From NCBI RefSeq assembly GCF_000003815.2, contig NC_049991.1, positions 14,680,154-14,739,981 on the forward strand: a stretch of DNA of 59,828 nucleotides. Direction: 5' to 3'. The notes beneath the pieces are model-generated. The model was not told the origin of the DNA and made no database searches. It saw only the letters and a program-made list of their open reading frames with translations. The DNA comes from Branchiostoma floridae (lineage: Eukaryota; Chordata; Leptocardii; Amphioxiformes; Branchiostomatidae). The position numbers and the translations under genes were made by a program. Shown here piece after piece: positions 1 through 12,807 of this stretch. The number at the start of each line of letters is the position of its first letter. The stretch's first letter is position 1.

Positions 1-2050
1 ACAACAGCACAGGTTTCAGCACTGTGGACAGCAATTTACATGGAAGATAAAAAAAGAGACCATTAACAAGCATGACACAAATGTATTGGTTTTTGATAAG
101 AAGTAATACAGGGTGGGCCCCTTTTGCACATTTACACCGCACACCAAAGCAAGCCAAAATGAAAACTGACATGATAATGAATACCATAGAATAACAAATA
201 CTGACGAGCCTCAAAGTTTCATCACACTAAGATCCAACTTTTGCATTGCCTCATATAGTCACACTGTCCTTTGTGTGAGATAAAGAAATGTCATTGATGG
301 AGAGGAAGTGAGGGCACGCTTTGTCAAAATTGGACTTGTTACACTAGTACTTTAGGAGAATACATGTCCCTGCTGCTGAAATGGCAGTTGTGGCACACCG
401 CACTAGTCACTCATCCATGATAGCACGACTCGTCTCAGCTCTTTACAGGACCATTTGTGGTGCCTATCTGTCGGTAACTCTCGATTCCTCCTCAATCTAG
501 CAAAAAAAGAGCTGTAAATTGCACTACATCAAAGGGACTAGAAAAGTCATTTAGTTCTAGCTGCCCACTATTACAAGTGTTTTCAAGATAAGGTTGTCTC
601 TCTCCTTATCTAAATGTAAATTCTGGAAAGTGAGTAGTTTATAGTTGCATATAGCCAGTAAGGGCAACTCTCCTGTTGAGTTGGGTGACCTTTGCTTGAG
701 CTTCAGGACAGTCCTCATTGGAATGATTTTATCCAAAGGTTTAAAATAGGATTATCTCTGTTGTAGCAGCTGTGCTAATGGCGGCGCCATGAAATTGATC
801 CAATCATTGTAAGACCATGTCCCACGGGAGTGCTTCAATAATCGTCACATCGAATCCGACTAACTTTGGTGCTGCATGCCAGCTTTTTACTGTCAGTAAA
901 AAGAATAAACTTGCTTTAAGTATCTGTTTCATGCATGCCCGAGTAGCTGTAACAATGTGCAGCTAAAAATGAATGAAGCATGCAATAATGGAGCAGGCCA
1001 TTTACCATGCTGTGTCTTTACTGCTTTACCAAAAAGCAGGTACTCAAGAGACAGTCTGATGTTCCAGGTAGCTTTCATCAGTGAAGCATCTTCACTGCCA
1101 ATTTCCATGCCTGATGAACCATTGATAATCAAATGGCAGTCAATGCTATGATAATGTAACCATTGTAGATACTTTTATGAGATAGTCTATTCATGAAAGC
1201 CAAGGAAGATTATCATTTCCACATATCTCTCCTTTCAATTGTCATCTCACCTATCCATCTACCCCACCTATTCACAAAAGGTACTTCTTACTATGTCTAT
1301 CAGCAAACATGTTTCAAGGCAATAGATCTGCTAAATTAAATGTGCCTTGGTGTCAGTGAGTTGTAACATTGACGACTCATAACAAATGAAGTGCAGACTT
1401 TCTACAAATGTGCCATTGTCTTCCTGACCATTTGGGGCCTATTTCAATGTCAGCTCTACTTTAAACTTAATCACCTTCTATTTGTGGAATTGACAATAAA
1501 TTGACTTGCTTATGTACAATCTTGCAGTGTATGTATACTCCTCTGGTTGTCACTGTTTTCATTGTTTGAAGACAAGTTCTCCTTGATTACTGTAAATGCA
1601 GAAACATTCCAGTGGTTTAATGTTCACGGTCTTCAAGGTGGCACTTCACCACAAACATTTTCCGTCGCAGTAAGAGACTACAGTGCATGATGCTACCGTG
1701 AATTAAAACCAGCGCAAAAAGTCCTTTTTTCCCCCTACCGCGAAATTAAATCCCAGGCGAATTTAAATACATTTTACAGTTACATAACATCAACATACAA
1801 CAGCACAGGTTTCAGCACTGTGGACAGCAATTTACATGGAAGGTGAAAAAAAGGGACCATTAAAGAGCATGACACAAATGTATTGGTTTTTGATAAAAAG
1901 TAATCATTAGATTACAGGGTGGGCCCCTTTTACACATTCACACCGCACACCAAAGCAAGCCAATATGAAAACTTGACATATGATAATGACTACAATAGAA
2001 TAACAAATACTGACAAGCCTCACACTAAGATCCAAATTTTGCATTGCATG
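1..2050 (+). repeat. Direct duplication of about 250 bp, copies at 1-250 and 1797-2047
   Basis: Both copies begin ACAACAGCACAGGTTTCAGC and share GGGTGGGCCCCTTTT, CACACCAAAGCAAGCCAA and AACAAATACTGAC in order, with small indels. The second copy directly follows a MITE (1589-1780). The first is cut by the window edge, so the repeated unit may be longer. It looks like an interspersed or tandem repeat unit, not a gene. Confidence 0.8.
1589..1780 (+). mobile_element. MITE of the ACTGTAAATGCA-ended family
   Basis: Starts ACTGTAAATGCAGAAAC and ends ATACATTTTACAGT, approximate terminal inverted repeats. It contains the family's internal blocks GTGGTTTAATGTT, AGTAAGAGACTACAGTGCAT and CTACCGCGAAATTAAATCCC. 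No coding capacity. Confidence 0.8.
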
Positions 2051-5000
2051 TATGGTGATGTTCATGCATGATTTTCTATTTTAGTCTTGGCAACAGTCGT
2101 CATGACTGATGTCTTGTAGAAGCAAGCTCCTAGTATTTTCCCTATCACTGTGTCATATGCACACCTCTGCCCCTTAGAAATACAAGCAGGAAAATTTGCT
2201 CTTTTTACATCCTCATGACACCTCCCTCTTTGAAAGCCTTGCTGTAAGTAATCCCTAGGAACGGTGTTCGTAAGCCTTGTAGTATCACTAAAGCTTGTTC
2301 CAGACTTCGCACTTGCCTATCATCTAGGGAGAAGTAGCTGTCTCTACAAAGAGAATGGCCTATTAATCAACTATTGTTGGCGAGCAACCCCATAGACGCA
2401 CAACAGCTAACAGGCTACAGACCTCCCCATGCATGAAATCTTAACTATCTGCTTCTTCGCAGCTGTATGAAAGTCATTTTTTAAAAAAAGGAAAGGCTCA
2501 GAGAATGGGAATGTTAGCTGCAAACTTTATATCCTCAGCATGACAGATGCTTCAGGGCTCTCCTGAATATTACATGATATGTTCTCAGAGTGCCCTTCAG
2601 TGTCATTACAGGGTTAACCATTCAATGAATCAAAGTAAACCCTTCACCGCAATCTTGGAACGCTTCCATCTTTGGGAACTGGCCAGAAAATGCACATTTT
2701 CAAACTTCATCTTTACATACATGTACCATGGCCTGTTTGGTTTAGCTTTTTTGACTACTTTTGGATAAAGTCTGCATGCAGCAGGCATCTGCTGCTTTAT
2801 TCACTTAGTACTTAATTACTGCTGAGGTGAATAAAACCATGCTGCTTTTCTACTGGCTTTACCACTTCTACCCAGATATATTCATCTGCTATGTTCTGTT
2901 CACAAACTGGACATAATTACAGCACCATTTGGGTTATACCGCCCCTTACGGGCTGGCATACCCTTAAAAAACTTCTAGCTGAAAACAAGACAGGGATGCG
3001 CCAGGTCTCCCGATGCTGATTAATTTCGTACAAGAACGAAAAGTCAATGTAGATATCATCTTACCATGTTTTCTCATTTCTTTACACAGCGAATGTCTAA
3101 TACATTCTGAAAACCAAACCTAACGTCTACCCTGGTTGATCGATTGCAGGTCAATCTGGGACACAACACTAATCTAATTAACATTCACCTATGCAGTATC
3201 AAGGGCCTACAGAAGGTCAATTTGAGCAGCAAGGCGTCACGCCTTGATCTGACTCCTCTGACACACCAAACTGCCGGCAAGGAACCGTGACCGTCTTGCG
3301 CAAAGCGGAGTGAAGTCCATGCGCAAAAAGGAGCGGCATTAGCATCCATTAATTGTGATCTGAAACAGGATGTCCTCTAGCTGTTGTAAATTTGAAACGA
3401 ACAAAACTAAAAGTGATGACATTGAACTGGTTTAGATCAAATAAACTCAATGAACAGTTAAGCTACTTTTCCACTGGTCATGAGAGAGAAGACATTCAGC
3501 CAGATGCTATGCACAGTAAATACAGATTCATTGTACAGGAAAATTCCCCACCAGCTCTTTTTTACGAGCACAATGGCTTCTTAGCATCCCATCCTAAAGA
3601 TTGCAACTCTTTCCAGTAGCATGCATTTTGGAGGAGCAACACAGCTGAGAAACAATTAATCAATGACAAACTCCCTGGCATTGCCACACTGTGTTCTGGA
3701 ATAGGTATATCTATCCTGATATCATTTGTAATTCTTACAAGTCATCCAGTGAAGTGGTTATCAATTATCAAATAAAAAATAATCATATCAAATCAAGTCT
3801 TGGTAGGTGCCTTTTGTGCAGTAAAGCTTCAAGATCTTATATAGATATTAGGCACCTGACATTCCTCTACGTCACATACGTCTTTTTAGTGCAGCCAGGG
3901 AAATCACATTACGATCATTACTAGTGAAGATGCATCGTGTGACTGGGAAACAAAATGAATTGGTGGTATTAACCTTAATATATCTACAAGTTATGACAAG
4001 GACTACTTTAATTTGTGAGTGTGGCAAGCCACTATGCTTAAACTGGAAACTTTTAATGAAAAACCTGTACACTTAAGTATCATTTGTTTAAGTTGTTTAA
4101 ACAATTTTCGAACAGAAAAATTACACACAGATCGCACTTGAGTCTTCCATACATTAAGGCTTCTCAACATGCCGAAAAGAAAGGTGACAATTAGTCTTGA
4201 TATATATATCAAGCTCTTAAATAATTGCCTGCAATGATTCATCAAGTTTACCATAGGTCTAAAAAATGCATTGCACATGAATTGGCATGACAAAGATATA
4301 TGTGATATATGTATAGTGTGAAACTATCATTTCAAAACAATAATTTCATCACTTGGCAAAGATACATCAAATAAAAACTTTGTAGAAACTATCATGAGAA
4401 TCCCACTACATCTGTTCTGGTCCAATAAATATGAGCATTTGGTTCCTGTCTGAATAATCTGGATTACACACAATACCCTGCTTAGCTTATTTTTTAAAGA
4501 TTTTACCACACTCCGTAAGCTGGTTTCATTGAGGACAGACTCCAAAAGTGCAAACGGTTGTCCATACAATATATACTTGGCTTTGATCCAACTGTCCCTT
4601 GACAAATCTGAGCTTGTTTTGAGAGCCAGGCTTTTTGTGAGCTAAAAATGGCTCACTAGACAGTTGAAAATGGGTTTGGCATAAACCTACGGTCAGACTG
4701 GTTACTCTGGAACCCATGACCTGACATGGGGTGTTTATAACTTAATGGGGTCAGCCATGCTACCCCATGTCACATAATGATGTCACTGTGGGATGCACCT
4801 GCCCATTTGCAGGTCTAGGTCAACCAGTAGGAGTCTTCAATTTGGCAACAAACTATCTAATAGATAAGAATACGAAAAATGTATGTAACACCAACACACA
4901 AAAGAGCCAAAAGACGATTACGATGAATGATTAATCAAAGACGTATTTCATGTACATAAACATGTTTTTGTTGTTTTTAGGTCTGAAAAGCAGTGAGAGA

Positions 5001-5100
5001 GCTATCCTCAGGCTGGTAAAAGAAAACAGATGAATATATAAACTTATCCCATTCTACAACTCCTGTATTAGTTAGATATGCCTTAAGTTAAGCTATAGAA
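2051..5100. other. Gene-free stretch, nothing recognised
   Basis: AT-rich sequence with only short, unrelated ORFs. I see no domain, RNA gene or repeat family that I can name. The segment near 3240-3340 is more GC-rich, without an open frame. Confidence 0.5.
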
Positions 5101-5116
5101 CTTTAGTTATGTAGAT

Positions 5117-5170
5117 GCCATACTTTGTACCTCGTACAATTTTTGTGCAATAAAGTTATTATTATAATTG
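5117..5170 (+). mobile_element. 3' end fragment of a non-LTR retrotransposon
   Basis: TTTGTACCTCGTACAAT followed by TTTTGTGCAATAAAGTT and an ATT-repeat tail. The same ending, GTGCAATAAAGTTCTT, occurs near 18305. This is the typical 3' tail of a truncated LINE. Confidence 0.5.
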
Positions 5171-5732
5171 AATGTGCAGTCATTAGCATACTTTTTATCT
5201 CTGAGAAAAATTCCTCAATGCTGTTCCTGAAAAGAGAAGTTGTAAGATTTGGTACACTGAAGGTCAGACTTGTATTGTAAGTTGTTATATACCCGGGCTG
5301 AGACATTTGACTCCTCCATCTGAAGGTGTAAGCAAGTGATAAGGAATCACAACGGATGAGGCACTCATTTTTCACAAGAGGAGTTCAGGCAGGCTTCTGG
5401 CAATGACAAAATACTTTGAAACCTTTCAAAGAATAACAAAACATTTCTGGTCTTACGTGTAATCCTTTGCACTGAGTTACCGTTGCTTTAGAAAAGATGA
5501 AGTAAATGAGATTCAAGTACTTTATGAATTTGTCAGCTTCATACATGTAGCTACAGGTCCTGCTGGGAGGAGAAATGTTGCTCCTTTAGGGTTTTTTCAA
5601 CGATCTACGTGCGCCACGTAATGCTGCCACATTGACCTTCGAAGCTACGCTCATAACATTTAAGCCTTCGGGTGACATCCGGACCAAGGAAATCGGATAT
5701 GGATTGTAAATGGCCGTTCAAGTGTGAAGGTC

Positions 5733-6130
5733 GCTCTGCATTACGCTGACCACTTTCAAGGTGACACTTGCAGCATGACAAGTTTCCTCAGGTCAAATGA
5801 GTCATGAGGTAATTCACACAAATGGTGGAATTAATCTTTAAGTATATCATTAAGTCTTCAAGAATCAACAGTAGGACATTCTGCATTAGACTGACCATTT
5901 CAAGGTGACACTTGCACCATGACAAGTTTCCTCAAGTTAAATGAGTCGTAAGGTTATTCAAACAAATGATGGAATTAATCTTTGAGTATATCTTTTTTCA
6001 GAAGATGTTGTCTTCAAGAATTAACAGTAGGCCATTCTGCATTAGACTGACCATTTCAAGGTGACATTCATTTTGCAGCATTCAAGTTTCCTCAAGTCAA
6101 AATCATGGGGCAATTCACACAAAATTACTG
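5733..6130 (+). repeat. Three tandem copies of a roughly 150-bp unit
   Basis: Copies begin near 5733, 5878 and 6034 with CTGCATTA-GCTGACCA-TTTCAAGGTGACA variants, followed by CAAGTTTCCTCA, AATTCACACAAA and TCTTCAAGAATNAACAGTAGG. The third is shortened. It is non-coding. Confidence 0.8.
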
Positions 6131-7030
6131 AAGTACATGTAGTCTCTGGTAATGTCTTATTTCAGATACATGAGCACAACAGGGCTCTCTCCTGGACCTG
6201 TCCCTCCATCCGTCCCTGGGCGAAAATTTGCCTATAGGGACAGAGAAAAACTTCACCCTCAGGCTGTCAGACCAAAAAATCTCATATGAAACTGATGATA
6301 ATGTTGTAAGCTTAAACAACAAAGATCAGCAACGTTAACCTGAGCTTCCAAACAATGAGTGCACATGGGGTGGGAAAAATGAACCCACCACACATTTTTA
6401 AAAACAGTTGGATTCCATCCTGATGTAGGTGAATCGACTAAATCTGTCTGGTACTCTTCAGTACAACCCTTAATATGCGTTACACCATGGAGCAGTTACA
6501 ATACAGATACTAGGCTGACAAAGATTAAAGAGAAACAGAAAGTAAACACTTGCACTTATTCCATGTCTCAGCCTCCTGGCCTAGTCTCCAAGTACATACC
6601 AGCTAAAAGCACTGGAAGCAATTTACATTGTACATGTATACATATCATGGATCTAAAGAAAGGCAAGTCAAGTAAACCAACATCAATTCATTCTGAAACT
6701 TTTCCTGATGGAAATATGTTTGAACAAAGTACATACACATCCATTTATTCCCTTTATTCAGCATACTTACAGAGATTCTACCTACATTGTGGTGTGTTGC
6801 CTTCGGTACATTTGCTCATAAAAGTCGCTACTACATTAAATTTTGTACATACATGTAAGCCAGCACAGCACAGTACAAATTACAATTATAGACTAGGGCA
6901 TGACTGGAAGATCAAATTATGCCGCAAGATTTTCCATTAGAGCTATGACGTCAAATCTGTGACATGATAAGAATGAAGAGGAAATAGTAATTTGTGGCTG
7001 CAGGTATCCAATTCTACAAACTCTGGCAGG
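6131..7030. other. Gene-free stretch, nothing recognised
   Basis: A 125-codon open frame at 6563-6940 has no recognisable domain, unremarkable composition and AT-rich codon use unlike the GPCR or CHTF18 exons. I treat it as chance. Confidence 0.45.
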
Positions 7031-7230
7031 TTACCATAAATGCAGAAATTTTTGCGGTCGTTTTATGTTCGCAATTTTTGCGTTGCAAATTTAACGCAAA
7101 CATTTTTTTCATGCATCATGGTGGAAAGACACTACAGTGCATAGTGCTACCGCGAACTTAAAACCACGGCGAACAGTTCTTTCCCCCTACCACGAAATAA
7201 AATCCCTGCAAACTTAAAAGCATTTACAGT
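7031..7230 (+). mobile_element. MITE of the ACTGTAAATGCA-ended family, diverged
   Basis: Begins TTACCATAAATGCAGAAATT and ends AAAGCATTTACAGT. Internal blocks GACACTACAGTGCATAGTGC and CTACCACGAAATAAAATCCC match the other copies. Confidence 0.75.
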
Positions 7231-8639
7231 ATACAGAATATATATGAGAAAGTTTGGGTGGACTCTTCTTTCTTAAAGATTTCAAGTTCCAAAACAATGC
7301 ACTTTTCTTCTTTTGACATGTCTATCATATTGGTCAGTTTGATAAATAGTACACACAGCATACCCGTACAGAATGGTGATCTGTTTTAATTTGGTAAAGG
7401 AAGTAACCTGTCAATAACGGATGTGAGCTATGGATGTCCTGTCTATCAACAGTATGACAATGATCTCTCCCTTCTGTCAAATCACTCACATATTGACAAA
7501 TTCAAGACAGCTTAGCCTTGATCTCAACCACCTCGATATTGTGTTCCTCTAAAGAACCTTTCTTGCTAAGCATTGATACCCCCACAAAAGTGCCTTGGGT
7601 ATTTCCATCACTTCTAACTAATAATATTTTACATCTAGTTGAGGGATAACTACACCCTTGGCATATCATATAAATGATGGTACATCAGATCCACAATACA
7701 TGCCGCAAATTGCGTCTTTCATACACAGCCACCCGTGACGAAGAAGGTGAAAAGGTGAGCTATAAACGGAATGGTGATGCAATTTGACACCCGACCAATC
7801 TGATCGTGTCTTGGCTTCTGCCCCCTCAAATGGGTCGTAATCTTTGAAGTAAGGCCACGCCAGTTGTTCAAATCTTCATCATAATCATCAGGCGACAGGT
7901 ATAATTGGATCTCCCCACCTTACACATCAATCACAGGACACAGGAAATGAAGTGACGTTATCGCTGAAATATAATTCATCCAAGTTTGTCATCAATACTA
8001 AAACACGTGGATCAACACATATCTCCCACAGCTTTATCTAATTCGTTTATAACTCCTTGTACAAGAGAAGAGTAATTGGCTCCATTGCTGATTGAATTAA
8101 GCTCAGCAGGGCAAACTCAGAGATGTCTAGGACAGCACATACATATGTAAAAGTCTGGCTTAGGGGTGAAACAACAGTATGATACATGAGGTCTGGTACA
8201 TGCGGCTGGAATTTTCAGAATCACCTTCATTGAAACCAACCAAAAATCTGTCTCCATCTGTCTATCATTCGTCTGTCTCCATACCAGCAGATGGAGACAG
8301 AGCAGATGAAAACAAACAAAAAACAGATAAAAACAAACAAGCACAGGAATATAAACAAACAAAAAAACTCCAAAATAACTACTTTAACATTTTGTAGGAC
8401 AGACGATTAACCAATCACTTCTGACAATGCTACATTGATCGACAAGATTGCATCTATAAAGGGATCTGCCCTAAGTAGCCAGCTGGCATGAAATTTTACA
8501 CATCAATCTTTATAACCTACAGTATAACTACACATGCAGTTTCATTGATTGTTTGCCAGGGGCTTTTAATCATGGGAAGGTGACAGGAAAACACCACATA
8601 TAACAACAAGAGCTATCTAACACCCCAAAATTGTGACCA
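7231..8639. other. Gene-free stretch, nothing recognised
   Basis: AT-rich with no domain-bearing ORF. An AAACA-rich purine stretch lies at 8310-8370. Confidence 0.5.
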
Positions 8640-8870
8640 TAGCTTGTACAAAACATAAGATATAAAAACCGCAGTTCCGCTGCAGTACCAAGGGAAGCCA
8701 CTGGGGGGCCCAAAATCTAATTATTTCCAGCTTTTGTCACACCCTACCAACACACCAAGTATGAAACCAATCCTTACAGCAGTTCTTGAGTTATCTTGTT
8801 CACAGACACACAGACACACAGAGACGCTAGTGAAAATATAACCTCCATGATATTTCAAGGAGGTAATTAT
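8640..8870 (-). mobile_element. Interspersed repeat with CACAGACACACAGA tract
   Basis: Contains ACAGACACACAGACACACAG followed by AACCTCCATGATATTTCAAGGAGGT. Related ends (TTCATGGAGGT...) flank the TCTG-rich repeat at 29870-30390 and appear near 54762, so these appear to be one dispersed family. No coding capacity. Confidence 0.5.
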
Positions 8871-10814
8871 TTTGTCCATACATTAAGCATGCTCACCATC
8901 GTCATCAGAAAATAACAATGTCATGATGACATCACTGTATGTTTTTGTGACTTTGGAAGAGAGGAAAGAATTTGCCCTGAATCTATACTTTCATGCAAAC
9001 TTTGCTTTTACAAGAGTGTTTGAATTCTTTGTTCTTATTATATCTCCACAGTATTTCTTTTGTTCAAATTGTATCTCATGCTCTTCCATAGCATTCTTAA
9101 TTGATTATCTGTGATGTACTCTCTATTGAAAAGATTGAAGGTTGTGATCAGCAATTATAGTTGAGGGTGTATTCTATTCAGTTTCCTTAAAACCTATAAT
9201 AAGATAGACTTAAGTGCAGATGGCATTTCAAACTTTGAGAGTACTCTTAAGGTTAATTACCTGAATAGCAAAGTTGGTTGAGAATACCAGAAAGCCTACC
9301 ATGATGGAAATCTATCACCTATAAGTGGTTTTAGGAAAATTGGCTGGAAGGCTGGATGTTATAGTATGTTACAGTAACAGCAATTGTAATTGACTGTAAG
9401 CAAAGCTGCTTGGAAGGATTTGCATCATACATGTACACTGTAGGCACAATGTCAAAAAGGTGCAATTCTTATTAAATTTTGCACAATCATTTGAGATTAC
9501 TTGTTATCACTGCTAGGTTACAAATTGGTTACTTTTTCATCTATCATTATGATACTTAAACTCACTTCATATTCTGTTAATGAGTTTTATGATGAATGTT
9601 TAAGATTTTACTCCAAATGCAGATAATATGTTGTATGCCTGGTGTAATACAATGATATTGTAGATAAACTGAAACCATTTTACTCATTTCTATTTATTTC
9701 TTTCAAATGCATGCAAAATAGCTCACTACCAGACACTACTTTTAAATTATCAAAAATAATTTGTAGAAAATTGTTTCATATTGCAGGTAAAATGTTAACA
9801 ACTTGCAATTTTGCAGGCTAGAGAAGATTCAGGTTTTGACTCATGAACAAAATATTCAACATCAATCAGCATGCAAAATCCTGGGTTTCTAGTAGCTACA
9901 ACAAAGCTGGGCAAGAAGATCACAAAACTTCATTTGTTGGAGGAGATGGGAGAACACTAAAGACTAATATTTGTGGAAATGCTGCATGGAACAGAAGTCA
10001 AGCTCTGCAACATCACACAAAACATACAAAGAACTCAAGCTGGTATATACAATGTCATGTATTTTCCAGATAATCATTTCAAATGCAGAAAATGCTGAGC
10101 TCTGCAACTCACTATACTGCTCCTTAAATTGCTTAATGCAATTCAAAGTTGCCAAGCACAACCTCAGACACTCATCCTGTGTGCCGTGCCCTGATTAGCC
10201 GGATGTCATCCCCTCCTGAATATGCAGGGCTCGATGGAGACTGCAGGAGGCAGTCAATTGGCTGGGGAATGAATAATGAATGCTAAACTGGTAGGCAGGC
10301 TTAGGGTATCAAGCCATTCAGTCACTTTGCCTCATACTAGCTTCTGCACGTATGCAGTGAGGACTGGTCTTCTCCGGTGTGGTGCTACACAAAAGGGGGC
10401 ATTCTCTAATCGGTGGAACTTGGACAACGAATGCTGGAAGTGCGGGGACTAGCTCATCACAGAGGGAAGGCTGTGCAGAGTATTTCTTACATACAAACAC
10501 TTTTATTCTGGGAGATTGCTAACTTCCTAAGTGCAATTAAGGAGAGTCAAGGCCAAAGTATTGCTGATGACGGCAATCTCCCACTAGAGAATTGGAGTGA
10601 AACAGGAGCACAGCAGAAGACCGTTCTACGGAGTGGCCTGTTGTTTTTTCAAGTGCTGCAGAAAAGATTGCTGGAACCCTGGGCAGAGCCTTGAAACACT
10701 GAGAAAAAGTACAAGAGGTAAGATTTTTAGCACAATCTTTTTTATCTTCTGTCAGCTGTATTTAGGGAATTAATTGTGTGATGAATGAAACCTCTAATGT
10801 TCACCATATTTTGT
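8871..10814. other. Gene-free stretch upstream of the tandem array
   Basis: No coding exon recognised. The interval 10190-10330 is less AT-rich and contains GATTA, GAATATGCAG and GAATAATGAATG motifs, resembling a clustered homeodomain/POU enhancer; that is speculation. Confidence 0.4.
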
Positions 10815-12420
10815 CACGAAATATTTTCTAACAGTGACTGGACTATATGCCCTTTTCATAAGCACTGATACATGTCTTCCCGATCAATGCTCCAATACAG
10901 AATTCTGCACTTGTAACGCTTTATGGAAGTGTGTAAAGAATGAAAGCATACCACAGTTTGTTTGCCAGGCTGCATTTTTATTTATCATGAGTAGTCATTT
11001 TATGAAATACTTTTATGCTACTAAACTCAATTCCTTTTAGATTGAAGTACTGATATACATTATATGTCCTATTCAATAACAAAAAAACTTGTATTTGTAA
11101 GAATGTAAAGAAACAAACTCCATCTGCCCAGCCACCTTGACTGTAATTTAACACTTGTTCATGAAATATTTTGCAACAGGGACTGGATTTTATGCCCCCT
11201 TTACATGTAATTCCAATCACTGTTCCAACAAAAATTCCGTATTTGAAAAGCTCTCATTTACAGTAGTGTGTACAAAGAACAAAATTGACAAGGTTTCATT
11301 GTAATTGATCTACTTGTTTATTAGATACTTTGCCACTAAACTCCATGCCCCTTTTACAAGCGGCGATAAATGTTGTGCCAATCACTGTTCCAAGAAAAAT
11401 TCCATATTTGAAAGGCTCTAATCTAAACAAATGTGTATAAAGAACGAAAATGACAATTCATCCACCAGGTTTCATTGTAATTTAACTATTTGTTCATTAA
11501 ATACTTCGCCACTAAACTCCATGCGCCTTTTACAAGCGGCGATAAATGTTGTGCCAATCACTGTTCCAAGAAAAATTCCGTATTTGAAAGGCTCTAATTT
11601 AAACAAATGTGTATAAAGAACGAAACTGACAATTCATCTACCGGGTTTCATTGTAATAGATGTTGTTCCCATCACTGTTCTAACAAAAATTCTGTATTTG
11701 AAAGGCTCTAATTTAAACAAATGTGTATAAAGAATGAAAATGACAATTCATCCACCAGGTTTCATTGTAATTTAACTATTTGTTCATTAAATACTTCGCC
11801 ACTAAACTCCATGCCCCTTTTACAAGCAGCGATAAATGTTGTGCCAATCACTGTTCCAAGAAAATTTCTGTATTTGGAAGGCTCTATTATTCAAACAAAT
11901 GTGTAAAAAGAACGAAACTGATATTTCATCCACCAGGTTTCATTGTGATTTAACTATGCTCGTAAAATATTTTGCAACTGTTACAGTGACTGAACTTTAT
12001 GCTCCTTTCATAACCAATTCACCTGCCAGATTGTCATACCTTGCCACTAAACTCCATGCCCCTTTTAGTTTTACAACCAGTGATAAATGTTTTGCCAATG
12101 AATGTCCCAATAAAACCCCCATGCATGTAAGAAGAGTATATATATAAAAAAGATTAACTACATTTTGCAACAGTGACCGAACTTGATGCCCCTTTCATAA
12201 CCACTATTAATGTCTTGCCGATCAATGTGCAAATAAAAATTGCAGGACTCTCAGAAAGTGTGTAAATATTGAAACCCCACCAGTTTGTCTTCCAGGTTTC
12301 ACTGTTAATTAACTACTTGTTTTCAAAAGACATTCTTATTCTGCAAAAGTGACTGAACTACATGCTCCTTTTACAGTATATTCACTGAGAGATGTCTTGC
12401 CAATCAATGTTTCTATGAAA
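10815..12420 (+). repeat. Degenerate tandem array, core period about 177 bp
   Basis: Marker TGTTGTGCCAATCACTGTTCC recurs at 11371, 11548, 11661 and 11838 (spacing 177, 113, 177), with more diverged forms near 10873, 11203, 12088 and 12210. Each unit also holds TTTGAAAGGCTCTAAT, AAATGTGTATAAAGAA, CACCAGGTTTCATTGTAAT and CCACTAAACTCCATGCCCC. Similar short ORFs (11431 and 11721) arise from the repetition and are not genes. The array lies just upstream of the GPCR. Confidence 0.85.
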
Positions 12421-12515
12421 CTTTCTGCTTTGCCTTGACCAAAAAGTCAATAGTGTAATTACCGTCTTCCTAACACTGCCAATAGTCAATCACAGTCTTC
12501 ACTTCATTTCATTCT

Positions 12516-12797
12516 AAAGGCTTAAGGTGCCACACAAATCTTTTGACCTTTGCAATGAAGTGTAGATATCATGGAAAAATATTGGACAAGAGTGCCATAA
12601 GCCAAGGTAATAGATTTAACTTCAACGCTTTTCCCAGGGCCATCACTTTAATTATTTCTGAAGGCTAAAGATGCCACACGAATCTGATGACCTTTACAGC
12701 AAAGTGTAGATCTTAATCAAAGACAACGCGCTGATGGAAAAATATTGGGCACGAGTGCAAAGTGACGGATATCTTTCTAATCCTTTCCCCAGGGCAA
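12516..12797 (+). repeat. Tandem duplication of the sequence ending in the GPCR splice acceptor
   Basis: Two diverged copies follow each other, 12516-12645 and 12659-12797. Shared blocks in the same order are GGCTTAAGGTGCCACAC / GGCTAAAGATGCCACAC, TGACCTTT, AAGTGTAGAT, ATGGAAAAATATTGG, and a pyrimidine tract ending CCCAGGGC. Both copies therefore end in an AG acceptor, at 12637 and 12792. Either could serve as the 3' splice site of a 5' UTR intron. Confidence 0.75.
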
Positions 12798-12807
12798 GGG
12801 CAGCACG
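12781..12807 (+). promoter_or_regulatory. Probable 3' splice acceptor and 5' UTR end of the GPCR gene
   Basis: The pyrimidine-rich stretch TCCTTTCCCCAG ends at 12792 and is followed by 15 bases leading to the ATG. This is a good 3' splice site. Together with the absence of a recognisable promoter immediately upstream, it suggests the start codon sits at the beginning of the second exon, with a 5' UTR exon further left. A related copy of this acceptor region lies about 145 bases upstream. Confidence 0.5.

Noticed and set aside
6563-6940. 125-codon plus-strand ORF
   Set aside because: AT-rich codon usage, no domain, no splice context; probably random.
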